64,000 bases of DNA from Streptomyces sp. A0958 (lineage in GTDB: Bacteria; Actinomycetota; Actinomycetes; Streptomycetales; Streptomycetaceae), in contig NZ_SSBK01000009.1 in the NCBI RefSeq assembly GCF_004795035.1, positions 149,049 through 213,048 of the forward strand. Direction: 5' to 3'. The position numbers and the translations under genes are program-made. Position 1 is the stretch's first letter. Each line of letters opens with the position of its first letter. The notes under the pieces are model-generated. The model worked only from the letters and a program-made list of their open reading frames with translations, was not told where the DNA came from and ran no database searches. Shown here piece after piece: positions 33,089-40,251 of the stretch.

Positions 33089-33201
33089 TTGGTCATTCTG
33101 ACCCATGGGGCGCCCCAGTTCGACAGTTGGTCCCCCCGGATGCACGCCCCACACGTCCCTCATGCATCAACAAGCCCGGGTTCGCGCCGCCGCCGGGCCC
33201 T

Positions 33202-33217
33202 GTGACAGGCCTGTGAC
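33202..33217. promoter_or_regulatory. AfsQ1 box between afsQ1 and sigQ
   Basis: GTGAC, six bases, GTGAC is an exact match to the GTnAC-n6-GTnAC motif described for AfsQ1 of S. coelicolor. It lies in the divergent region and probably controls sigQ and afsQ1 itself. Confidence 0.75.
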
Positions 33218-33300
33218 AGTCGGCGGACACCGCCATGAAACTGCCCCGGCAAGCTCATTGGCACAAGGAACGGACGGACTCCACCGACGGGGGGCGCGAG

Positions 33301-34044
33301 ATGAACGCAACTCACAGCATCAACGCAAGCGCAGTTGTCACGCGTCTCCACGATGTCGGGCGGAGCACCGAGAAGTCCGGCGCCGCAGTGAACGGACGGG
33401 GGTGCGTTCGAGGCGCCGGGCGTCAGCACACGTCATTCATGACGGTGGTTGACGCGGGTAGCGGGGGAAGCTCGTACGGGGAGGTCTCGGGGGAGCGGAA
33501 GGCACCGGCACGGTCCGAGGACGCCGAAGCGGCGTTCACGGCCTACGTCCGGGAGCGCCGCGCCTCCCTGTACGCCACCGCCTACCACCTGACCGGTGAC
33601 CGGTTCGAGGCCGAGGACCTGCTGCAGAGCGCCCTCTTCTCGACGTACCGGGCCTGGGACCGGATCAGCGACAAGGCGGCGGTCGGCGGCTATCTGCGCC
33701 GCACGATGACCAACCTCCACATCAGCGCCTGGCGCAGGCGCAAGCTGAACGAATACCCGACCGAGGAACTGCCGGAGACGGCGGGCGACACGGACGCGAT
33801 GCGCGGCACGGAGCTGCGCGCCGTGCTCTGGCAGGCGCTGGCGCGACTGCCGGAACTCCAGCGCACGATGCTGGTCCTGCGGTACTACGAGGGCCGTACG
33901 GACCCGGAGATCGCGTCCATCCTCGACATCAGTGTCGGCACGGTGAAGTCGAGCATCTGGCGGTCGCTCCGCCGGCTGCGCGAGGACGAGGTCCTCAGCT
34001 TCGGCCGTGACGAGGAGGAGTCCTTCGGCGAGCTGGTGGCCTGA
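33301..34044 (+). CDS. sigQ: Sigma factor SigQ (SigE70-type ECF)
   Basis: The 247 residues contain an ECF sigma factor: region 2 near residues 85-150 (YVRERRASLYATAYHLTGDRFEAEDLLQSALFSTYRAWD) and region 4 near 180-230 (LPELQRTMLVLRYYEGRTDPEIASILDISVGTVKSSIWRSL). The N-terminal 75 residues are poorly conserved in character, so the start could be at ATG 33439 (MTVVDAG) instead. The gene is divergent from afsQ1, the arrangement that names sigQ in S. coelicolor, and is expected to be controlled by AfsQ1 through the box at 33202. Confidence 0.88.
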   Translation: MNATHSINASAVVTRLHDVGRSTEKSGAAVNGRGCVRGAGRQHTSFMTVVDAGSGGSSYGEVSGERKAPARSEDAEAAFTAYVRERRASLYATAYHLTGDRFEAEDLLQSALFSTYRAWDRISDKAAVGGYLRRTMTNLHISAWRRRKLNEYPTEELPETAGDTDAMRGTELRAVLWQALARLPELQRTMLVLRYYEGRTDPEIASILDISVGTVKSSIWRSLRRLREDEVLSFGRDEEESFGELVA

Positions 34045-34358
34045 AGGAGCGGGGGAAACGGGGGCGCTGCCGCTTTGGGGGAGGCGGTGGTGTTACGGGG
34101 GAGAGAACGGGGGCCCGGGGGATACGGGGGCTGCCGCTGCTTCGGGGGAGGCGGCGGTGTACGGGGGAACGGGGATACGGGGGACAACGGGGGATACGGG
34201 GAAGCTGTGGGGTCGGACGGGCCGGGGGGTCCTGTCCGGCCCCGCGGTGCGTTCGGGGGCGCTGCCCCCGGGCCCCCGCTCCTCAATGGCGGGAGGGGCT
34301 TGGGATTGCCGCCCCGCTCCTCAATCGCCGGAGGGGCTTGGAGTTGCCGCCCCGCTCC
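34045..34358. repeat. Low-complexity G-run region and interspersed palindromic repeats
   Basis: After sigQ, 34050-34230 is a plus-strand stretch of short GGGGGA/ACGGGGG runs with no gene. At 34270-34380 follow three copies of an interspersed repeat of the form CCCCGCTCCTCAATCGCCGG then AGGGGCTTG, a hairpin-forming family also found near 42.0-42.3, 46.7-46.9 and 50.9 kb. The last copy overlaps the end of the uridine kinase gene. Confidence 0.75.
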
Positions 34359-35069
34359 TCATTGGCCGGAGGGGCTTGAATGGGCGGGTGTGCGGTGGGG
34401 GCCTGCTGCGGCTGCTGCCAGGCGGCCCAGGGCCTCTTCCTTGTTGCAGGGGTGGGCCCCCAACTCGGTCTGGCGGGCCACGATGCGGCGTTCCGAGCGC
34501 ATCAGGCGCCAGCCGCGCCGGAGCAGGAACGGCACCGACTTGCGGCTCTCGCGCAGGTCGCGCAGGAGGCGGCGGCGGAACGTCGTCGAGGGGCGGCCGC
34601 GCAGGCACAGCGCGTCGGCCAGCAGGCCCAGTGACTGGCAGCGTCCGATGATGTCGGCGGCGAAGATCCCCTCGGCCACGAAGAGCGGGGTGCGCTCGAT
34701 GTGGAACGTCTCGTGGCCGGTGCGGGAGCTGGTGGAGATGTCGTACACCGGGACGTCGGTGCGGCCGGTGCGGCAGAGTTCGGCGACCGCGGCGACCGCG
34801 GCGTCGGCGTCCCAGGAGAGTACGGAGTCCCAGTCGATGTCCGTACTGCCCTCGACGAGCGGCAGCGTGGGGTCGCCGGCCTCCTTGTAGAAGTCGTCCA
34901 GCCGCAGCACCGGGAGGCCGGTGCGGGCGGCGAGGGAGGACTTGCCGGAGCCGGAGGGGCCCGCCAGGAGGACGACTCGGGTCGAAAGCGCTTGGGAACT
35001 CACAGGACACGAGTGTGAGGCATTGACCCGCACAGGCGACCCCTGGGTGGTCCTGTTGGTATCACGCAT
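34359..35069 (-). CDS. Uridine kinase-like P-loop kinase
   Basis: The 236 residues begin, after a short leader, with VVLLAGPSGSGKSSLAARTGLPVLRLDDFYKE, a Walker A with the following motif of uridine kinases; later AEGIFAADIIG and a long Arg-rich lid region (RGRPSTTFRRRLLRDLRESRKS). Phosphorylation of uridine or a related nucleoside is likely and would fit the salvage theme, but it carries no operator palindrome. The last residues SSPSGQ and the stop codon are contributed by a copy of the interspersed repeat, so the native C-terminus has probably been replaced. ATG 35069 has GAGGTG just upstream. Confidence 0.82.
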   Translation of the reverse strand: MRDTNRTTQGSPVRVNASHSCPVSSQALSTRVVLLAGPSGSGKSSLAARTGLPVLRLDDFYKEAGDPTLPLVEGSTDIDWDSVLSWDADAAVAAVAELCRTGRTDVPVYDISTSSRTGHETFHIERTPLFVAEGIFAADIIGRCQSLGLLADALCLRGRPSTTFRRRLLRDLRESRKSVPFLLRRGWRLMRSERRIVARQTELGAHPCNKEEALGRLAAAAAGPHRTPAHSSPSGQ

Positions 35070-35144
35070 CACACCTCAACTACGCTGTGCACTCGGTTGA
35101 TTACATGACCGATGGTTCGATCGGCCCGATCAGGTGGGAAATCC

Positions 35145-35561
35145 ATGGCACGTCACGCACTTTCCAAGTCCCGGCGCCGTACCCTGCTGCGCGCAGGCCT
35201 GACCGTCACCGCGGTGGGCGCCGCGCTCGGCGCGGGGGGTGCCGCGGCCCAGGCCGCGCCGCTGCCCGTCGTCCAGGCGACCGGGACCGACACCAGCCTC
35301 GGGGAGGCCACCGAGGCGGCCGGTGGCGCGCTGACCGGGGCGCTCGGCCAGTCGCTGGACAACGGGATCGCGCCCGTCACCCACCTGCGCCTCGACCCGC
35401 TGGCCGGCACCGGCGTCGACCCGCTGGACAACGTGGTCGGCACCCAGGTCGCCGACTTCAAGCCGCTGTCCACCGGGCTGGTCACCGACCCCGTGACCAG
35501 TGGCGGCGCCCTGAAGGACCTGCCCCTCGTGGGCCAGGCCGTCGGCGGGCTGCACGGCTGA
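35145..35561 (+). CDS. Small secreted protein
   Basis: The 138 residues have a long, twin-Arg-like basic signal (SKSRRRTLLRAGLTVTAVGAALGAGGAAAQAAP, cut near AQA) and a mature part rich in Gly, Thr, Leu and Asp with repeats of the LDPLAGTGVDPLDNVVG kind. The SRRRTLL stretch could mark Tat export. I recognise no domain. GTGGGAA precedes the ATG. A bidirectional hairpin separates it from the convergent aldehyde dehydrogenase gene. Confidence 0.75.
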   Translation: MARHALSKSRRRTLLRAGLTVTAVGAALGAGGAAAQAAPLPVVQATGTDTSLGEATEAAGGALTGALGQSLDNGIAPVTHLRLDPLAGTGVDPLDNVVGTQVADFKPLSTGLVTDPVTSGGALKDLPLVGQAVGGLHG

Positions 35562-35568
35562 CACGGAG

Positions 35569-35608
35569 GCGGCCCGTGCCCCGGAGAAGCCTCCGGGACA
35601 CGGGCCGC
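35569..35608. terminator. Bidirectional terminator
   Basis: An 18-bp stem with one mismatch (35569-35586 with 35591-35608) and a 4-base loop lies between the convergent stops at 35561 and 35622. Confidence 0.85.
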
Positions 35609-35621
35609 GCCCGTACCCGCG

Positions 35622-36536
35622 TCAGTACGAGGAGCCCGACACGCCCAGGGCGCCCGTCGGGTGCCAGACCGTCTTGGTCTCCAGGAACGCCGTCAGGCGG
35701 TGCGTGCCCGGGTCGGCCGACCAGTCGTGGCCGTTCTCACCGCTCTCGCCGTCCACAGGCTGTGGACGCGCGACGCGCTTGAGGTTGTCGGCCGCCGCGA
35801 TCTCCAACTCCTTGGCCAGCTCCGCGTCCGCGCCCGTCAGGTCGATGCCGTTCACGTCCTGGTGGGCGGCGAGCGGGGCGGCGATCTCCGCGGTCTTCCC
35901 CGACAGGATGTTGACCACACCGCCCGGCAGGTCCGAGGTGGCCAGCACCTCGCCCAGCGACAGGGCGGGCAGCGGCGACTTCGCGGAGGCCACCACGACC
36001 GCCGTGTTGCCGGCCGCGATCACCGGGGCGAGCACCGAGACCAGGCCCAGGAACGAGGACTCCTGCGGGGCGAGGACGGTCACCACGCCGGTCGGCTCGG
36101 GCGTCGAGAGGTTGAAGAACGGGCCCGCGACCGGGTTCGCCCCGCCCACCACCTGGGCGATCTTGTCGGTCCAGCCCGCGTACCAGACCCAGCGGTCCAC
36201 CGCCGCGTCCACGACGGCCGCCGCCTTGGACTTCGACAGCCCCTCGGCCTCGGCCACCTCGCGTACGAACTGCTCGCGGCGGCCCTCCAGCATCTCGGCG
36301 ATGCGGTAGAGGATCTGGCCGCGGTTGTACGCGGTCGCGCCCGACCAGCCGCCGAACGCCTTGCGCGCGGCCACGACCGCGTCGCGCGCGTCCTTGCGGG
36401 AGGACTGGGGCGCGTTCGCCAGCCACTTGCCCTTCGAGTCCGTCACCTCGTACACCCGGCCGCTCTCGGAGCGGGGGAACTTGCCCCCGACGTACAGCTT
36501 GTAGGTCTTGAAGACGCTCAGACGGTTATCGGACAT
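35622..36536 (-). CDS. Short aldehyde dehydrogenase-family protein without catalytic domain
   Basis: The 304 residues align in pattern with the NAD-binding half of aldehyde dehydrogenases (LYVGGKFPRSESGRVYEVTDSKG, AFGGWSGATAYNRGQILYRIAEMLEGRR, LPGGVVNILSG) but contain no cysteine at all and stop where the catalytic domain should begin. A different tail (residues about 240-304) replaces it. The gene overlaps the full-length dehydrogenase gene by 11 bp and is third in the deoC operon. It is probably a stable partner or pseudo-enzyme rather than a decayed gene, because the frame is clean and coupled. Confidence 0.8.
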   Translation of the reverse strand: MSDNRLSVFKTYKLYVGGKFPRSESGRVYEVTDSKGKWLANAPQSSRKDARDAVVAARKAFGGWSGATAYNRGQILYRIAEMLEGRREQFVREVAEAEGLSKSKAAAVVDAAVDRWVWYAGWTDKIAQVVGGANPVAGPFFNLSTPEPTGVVTVLAPQESSFLGLVSVLAPVIAAGNTAVVVASAKSPLPALSLGEVLATSDLPGGVVNILSGKTAEIAAPLAAHQDVNGIDLTGADAELAKELEIAAADNLKRVARPQPVDGESGENGHDWSADPGTHRLTAFLETKTVWHPTGALGVSGSSY

Positions 36537-37965
36537 CGAGGTACGCCTCCAGGCCGTGGCGGCCGCCTTCGCGGCCGAAGCCCGACTCCTTGTAACCGCC
36601 GAACGGCGAGGTCGGGTCGAACTTGTTGAACGTGTTGGCCCAGACGACGCCCGCCCGGAGCTTGTTGGCGACCGCGAGGATGCGGGAGCCCTTCTCCGTC
36701 CAGATGCCCGCCGACAGGCCGTACTGGCTGTTGTTGGCCTTGGCGACCGCCTCGTCCGGGGTGCGGAAGGACAGCACGGAGAGCACCGGGCCGAAGATCT
36801 CGTCGCGGGCGACGGTGTGGGCCTGCGTGACGTTGGTGAAGAGCGTCGGGGCGAACCAGTAGCCCGCCGAGGGCAGTTCGCAGGGGGCCGACCAGCGGTC
36901 CGCGCCCTCCGCCTCGCCGGTCTCCACGAGCGCGGTGATCCGGGCCAGCTGCTCCGCGGAGTTGATCGCGCCGATGTCGGTGTTCTTGTCCAGCGGGTCG
37001 CCGAGGCGCAGCGTGGACAGCCGGCGCTTCAGGGCGTCCAGCAGCTCGTCCTGGATCGACTCCTGGACCAGGAGCCGGGAGCCCGCGCAGCACACCTGGC
37101 CCTGGTTGAAGAAGATGCCGGTGACGATGCCCTCGACGGCCTGGTCGATGGGGGCGTCGTCGAAGACGATGTTGGCGCCCTTGCCGCCCAGCTCCAGGGT
37201 GACCTTCTTGTCGGTCCCCGCGACCTGGCGGGCGATGGCCTTGCCGACGGCGGTCGAGCCGGTGAAGGCGACCTTGTTCACGTCCGGGTGCTCGACGAGC
37301 GCCTGACCCGCGTCGCCGTACCCCGTCAGGATGTTGACGACACCCTTGGGCAGGCCCGCCTGGCGGCAGATGTCCGCGAAGAACAGCGCGGACAGGGGCG
37401 TCGTCTCGGCCGGCTTCAGCACCACGGTGTTGCCCGTGGCGAGGGCGGGGGCGATCTTCCACGCGAGCATCAGGAGCGGGAAGTTCCACGGGATGACCTG
37501 GCCGGCCACGCCCAGCGGGCGCGGGTTCGCCCCGTAGCCCGCGTGGTCCAGCTTGTCGGCCCAGCCCGCGTAGTAGAAGAAGTGCGCGGCGACCAGCGGG
37601 AGGTCCGCGTCGCGGGTCTCCTTGATCGGCTTGCCGTTGTCCAGGGTCTCCAGGACGGCCAGCTCGCGGCTGCGCTCCTGGATGATCCGGGCGATCCGGA
37701 ACAGGTACTTGGCGCGCTCGGAGCCGGGCAGCGCCGACCACTTCTCGAACGCCCGGCGGGCCGCCTTCACGGCCCGGTCCACGTCCTCGGCGCCGGCCCG
37801 CGCGACCTCGGACAGCACCTCCTCGCTGCTCGGCGAGACCGTCTTGAAGACCTTGCCGTCGGCCGCGTCGGTGAACTCACCGTCGATGAACAGGCCGTAC
37901 GAGGGCGCGATGTCGACGACCGACCGCGACTCGGGCGCGGGTGCGTACTCGAATGCAGATGCCAT
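36526..37965 (-). CDS. Aldehyde dehydrogenase
   Basis: The 479-residue NAD(P)-dependent enzyme oxidises an aldehyde to an acid. The Rossmann-like half has PWNFPLLMLAWKIAPALATGNTVVLKPAE near 150-180 and FTGSTAVGK near 227; the catalytic Glu is in LELGGKGANIVF and the catalytic Cys in NQGQVCCAGSRL near 282. Later EIFGPVLSV and NTFNKFDPTSPFGGYKESG complete the fold. It follows deoC by 5 bases. Acetaldehyde released by deoC is a plausible substrate, converting it to acetate; this is inference from position. Confidence 0.93.
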   Translation of the reverse strand: MASAFEYAPAPESRSVVDIAPSYGLFIDGEFTDAADGKVFKTVSPSSEEVLSEVARAGAEDVDRAVKAARRAFEKWSALPGSERAKYLFRIARIIQERSRELAVLETLDNGKPIKETRDADLPLVAAHFFYYAGWADKLDHAGYGANPRPLGVAGQVIPWNFPLLMLAWKIAPALATGNTVVLKPAETTPLSALFFADICRQAGLPKGVVNILTGYGDAGQALVEHPDVNKVAFTGSTAVGKAIARQVAGTDKKVTLELGGKGANIVFDDAPIDQAVEGIVTGIFFNQGQVCCAGSRLLVQESIQDELLDALKRRLSTLRLGDPLDKNTDIGAINSAEQLARITALVETGEAEGADRWSAPCELPSAGYWFAPTLFTNVTQAHTVARDEIFGPVLSVLSFRTPDEAVAKANNSQYGLSAGIWTEKGSRILAVANKLRAGVVWANTFNKFDPTSPFGGYKESGFGREGGRHGLEAYLDVR

Positions 37966-37970
37966 GGGTA

Positions 37971-38918
37971 TCAGTCCACCGTCACGTAATCGGGGCCGGA
38001 GTAACGGCCGGTGCTGAGCTTCTGGCGCTGCATCAGCAGGTCGTTCAGCAGGCTGGAGGCGCCGAAGCGGAACCAGCGGTTGTCCAGCCAGTCCTCGCCC
38101 GCCGTCTCGTTGACCAGCACGAGGAACTTGATCGCGTCCTTGGACGTACGGATGCCGCCGGCCGGCTTCACGCCGATCTGGACGCCGGTCTGCGCGCGGA
38201 AGTCGCGCACCGCCTCCAGCATCAGCAGGGTGTTCGCGGGCGTGGCGTTCGTCGCCACCTTGCCGGTCGAGGTCTTGATGAAGTCCGCGCCCGCCAGCAT
38301 CCCCAGCCAGGAGGCCCGCCGGATGTTGTCGTACGTGGACAGCTCGCCGGTCTCGAAGATCACTTTCAGACGGGCGTTCCCGCACTCCGCCTTCACGGTG
38401 ACGATCTCCTCGTAGACCTTCAGGTAGCGGCCGGAGAGGAAGGCGCCCCGGTCGATCACCATGTCGATCTCGTCCGCCCCGGCCGCCACGGCGTCGCGGA
38501 CGTCCGCGAGCTTCACGTCCAGCGCGGCGCGCCCGGCGGGGAAGGCCGTCGCCACGGACGCCACCTTCACACCGGAGCCGGCCAGGGCGACGGCCGCGGT
38601 GGCCGCCATGTCGGGGTAGACGCAGACCGCGGCGGTGCGCGGGCTCGTGCGGTCGGTGGGATCGGGGTTGACGGCCTTGGCGGCGAGCGCCCGGACCTTG
38701 CCGGGGGTGTCCGCGCCTTCCAGCGTCGTCAGGTCGATCATCGAGATGGCGAGGTCGATGGCGTACGCCTTGGCCGTCGTCTTGATCGAACGGGTTCCGA
38801 GAGAGGCGGCGCGCGCTTCGAGGCCGACGGCGTCGACGCCGGGCAGCCCGTGCAGGAAGCGGCGCAGCGCACTGTCGGACGCCGTCGCGTCGGCGAATGC
38901 GGGGAGGGTGGTGGGCAT
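37971..38918 (-). CDS. deoC: Deoxyribose-phosphate aldolase
   Basis: The enzyme splits deoxyribose 5-phosphate into acetaldehyde and glyceraldehyde 3-phosphate, the last step of deoxynucleoside catabolism. The 315 residues include VCVYPDMAATA, AGADEIDMVIDRGAFLSG, the Schiff-base Lys in GADFIKTSTGK, and KPAGGIRT. It is first in an operon with two aldehyde dehydrogenase family genes. ATG 38918 is chosen; GTG codons at 38924 and 38927 are alternatives. The operator palindrome lies 19 bases upstream. Confidence 0.94.
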   Translation of the reverse strand: MPTTLPAFADATASDSALRRFLHGLPGVDAVGLEARAASLGTRSIKTTAKAYAIDLAISMIDLTTLEGADTPGKVRALAAKAVNPDPTDRTSPRTAAVCVYPDMAATAAVALAGSGVKVASVATAFPAGRAALDVKLADVRDAVAAGADEIDMVIDRGAFLSGRYLKVYEEIVTVKAECGNARLKVIFETGELSTYDNIRRASWLGMLAGADFIKTSTGKVATNATPANTLLMLEAVRDFRAQTGVQIGVKPAGGIRTSKDAIKFLVLVNETAGEDWLDNRWFRFGASSLLNDLLMQRQKLSTGRYSGPDYVTVD

Positions 38919-38937
38919 GGTCACCACATGAGCATAT

Positions 38938-38949
38938 CTACGCGCGTAG
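38938..38949. promoter_or_regulatory. Palindromic operator CTACGCGCGTAG, site 4 (deoC)
   Basis: A perfect copy of the palindrome lies 19 bases before the deoC ATG, on the side facing the divergent repeat-rich region. Confidence 0.7.
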
Positions 38950-39210
38950 CGACCTGTACAGCGGCCCAGGTCGTCCGCGTATCGCGCGCACCGGCGCATC
39001 CGCGTATCGCACACCGCGCGCATCCGCACATCACGCGCTCGCGACATCACACGCTCGCGCGTCCGCCTATCACGCACCGGCGCATCCGCGTATCGCACAC
39101 CGCGCGCATCCGCGCGTTGCGCACCGGCGCGACTGTGTATTGCGCACCGGCGCGCGAGCAGCGGGCGGGTGCCCCCGCACCACTCGGCGGCGTCAGGCAC
39201 AATCGGGCTC
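38950..39210. repeat. Imperfect repeats with an exact 40-base duplication
   Basis: The region is filled with variants of GCATCCGCGTATCGCACACC. Two exact 40-base copies occur at 38988-39027 and 39074-39113, 86 bases apart, with degenerate copies between and after them. It lies between the divergent deoC and PH-domain genes. Confidence 0.8.
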
Positions 39211-39849
39211 ATGACGAGCCCCACGCCTCCCGCCGAGCCCACCTACGCCGACCGGACGTTCCGGTCGCCCGCCGGGCTGGTCGGGGGTGTCCTGCTGCTC
39301 GTGCTCATCTGCTGGATCGGCGGCGACGCCGCGTTCCGCGGCGAGGGCCGGGTGCCGTGGCTGGCCCTCGCCGGGCTGCTGACCGCGGTGCCGCTGATCG
39401 TCGCCTTCACCCTGCGCCCGGTGGTGTCCGTCAACGACCAGCGCATCCGGGTCCGCAACCCGTTCCGCACGATCACGCTGCCGTGGACCGACGTCGCCGA
39501 CGTGCGCGCCGGGTATTCGAGCGAACTGTTCACCAACGACGGCACGAAGTACCAGCTCTGGGCCGTGCCGGTGTCGTTGCGGCAGCGCAAGAAGGCCGCC
39601 CGTCAGCAGTCCCGGCAGTCGCTGGACGACCCCTACCGCCGGACCTCCGCGACCGCCGACGTACGCGACACCAAGGCCCGCACCGCCGCGGCGGACCAGG
39701 CGGTGGCAGACCTGCGCGAACTCTCCGAACGCGCGGGCGACAAGCCCGTGCCCGACGCCCCCGGCAAGTCGGTGCGCTGGGCGTACGAGGTCATCGCCCC
39801 GTCGGTCGTGGGCGCGGTGCTGCTGGTGGTGCTGGGGGCGCTGGGCTGA
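39211..39849 (+). CDS. PH-domain membrane protein
   Basis: The 212 residues start with two hydrophobic segments (about 20-38 and 50-68), followed by a bacterial PH domain of the bPH2/PH_6 kind (VVSVNDQRIRVRNPFRTITLPWTDVADVRAGYSSELFTNDGTKYQLWAVPVSLRQRKK in parts). A charged helical linker (DTKARTAAADQAVADLRELSERAG) and a C-terminal membrane helix complete it. The layout resembles other Streptomyces membrane proteins of unknown function. The ribosome site is weak; the ATG at 39211 may be near the transcript start. Confidence 0.8.
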   Translation: MTSPTPPAEPTYADRTFRSPAGLVGGVLLLVLICWIGGDAAFRGEGRVPWLALAGLLTAVPLIVAFTLRPVVSVNDQRIRVRNPFRTITLPWTDVADVRAGYSSELFTNDGTKYQLWAVPVSLRQRKKAARQQSRQSLDDPYRRTSATADVRDTKARTAAADQAVADLRELSERAGDKPVPDAPGKSVRWAYEVIAPSVVGAVLLVVLGALG

Positions 39850-39891
39850 GCCCGCACGGGCGCCCGGAGACCCGCGTGTGAGACTTCACTC

Positions 39892-40146
39892 ATGCGCCTC
39901 AGCCGCTCGCTGCGCCGCGCCCCGCTCGCTGCGCCGCGCCCCGCTCGCTGCCGGGACGCTGTCCATCGCCCTCGCCGTGTCGGCCTGTGGAACAGGCTCC
40001 CAGAGCCAGTCCGACGGGGCTGCGACGTCCCTTCGACGGTCGTGCTCGACCGGGACGGCAGGACCGCCGCGCGGGCGCTCCTGGGCCTCGACGAAGAGCA
40101 GCTGCACTCCATGATCGACCCGCTTGTCGCGGAAGAACGCGGCTGA
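39892..40146 (+). pseudogene. Pseudogene of a TlpA/ResA-like thioredoxin lipoprotein
   Basis: The start (MRLSRSLRRAPLA) and the lipobox region (LSIALAVSACGTGSQSQSDG) are in different frames because of an exact 19-base tandem duplication (39912-39930 and 39931-39949). The C-terminus (VPSTVVLDRDGRTAARALLGLDEEQL to EERG) is back in the first frame and matches the end of TlpA-type lipoproteins. About 110 residues with the CxxC thioredoxin centre are missing, so an internal deletion also occurred. The gene is dead as a disulfide reductase. Confidence 0.75.
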
Positions 40147-40206
40147 TCGGCGGGTCCGCCCGGGCACCGGGTCCGCCCGGATACCGGGTCCGCCCGGCTT
40201 CCGCTC

Positions 40207-40243
40207 GGCCGGCCGGGGCCCTTCCCGGGCGCCCCGGCCGGCC
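40207..40243. terminator. Bidirectional terminator
   Basis: A perfect 13-bp stem (GGCCGGCCGGGGC) lies between the pseudogene stop at 40146 and the convergent phosphohexomutase stop at 40252. It is preceded by three short CCGGGTCCGCCCGG repeats. Confidence 0.8.
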
Positions 40244-40251
40244 GGCGGGTG

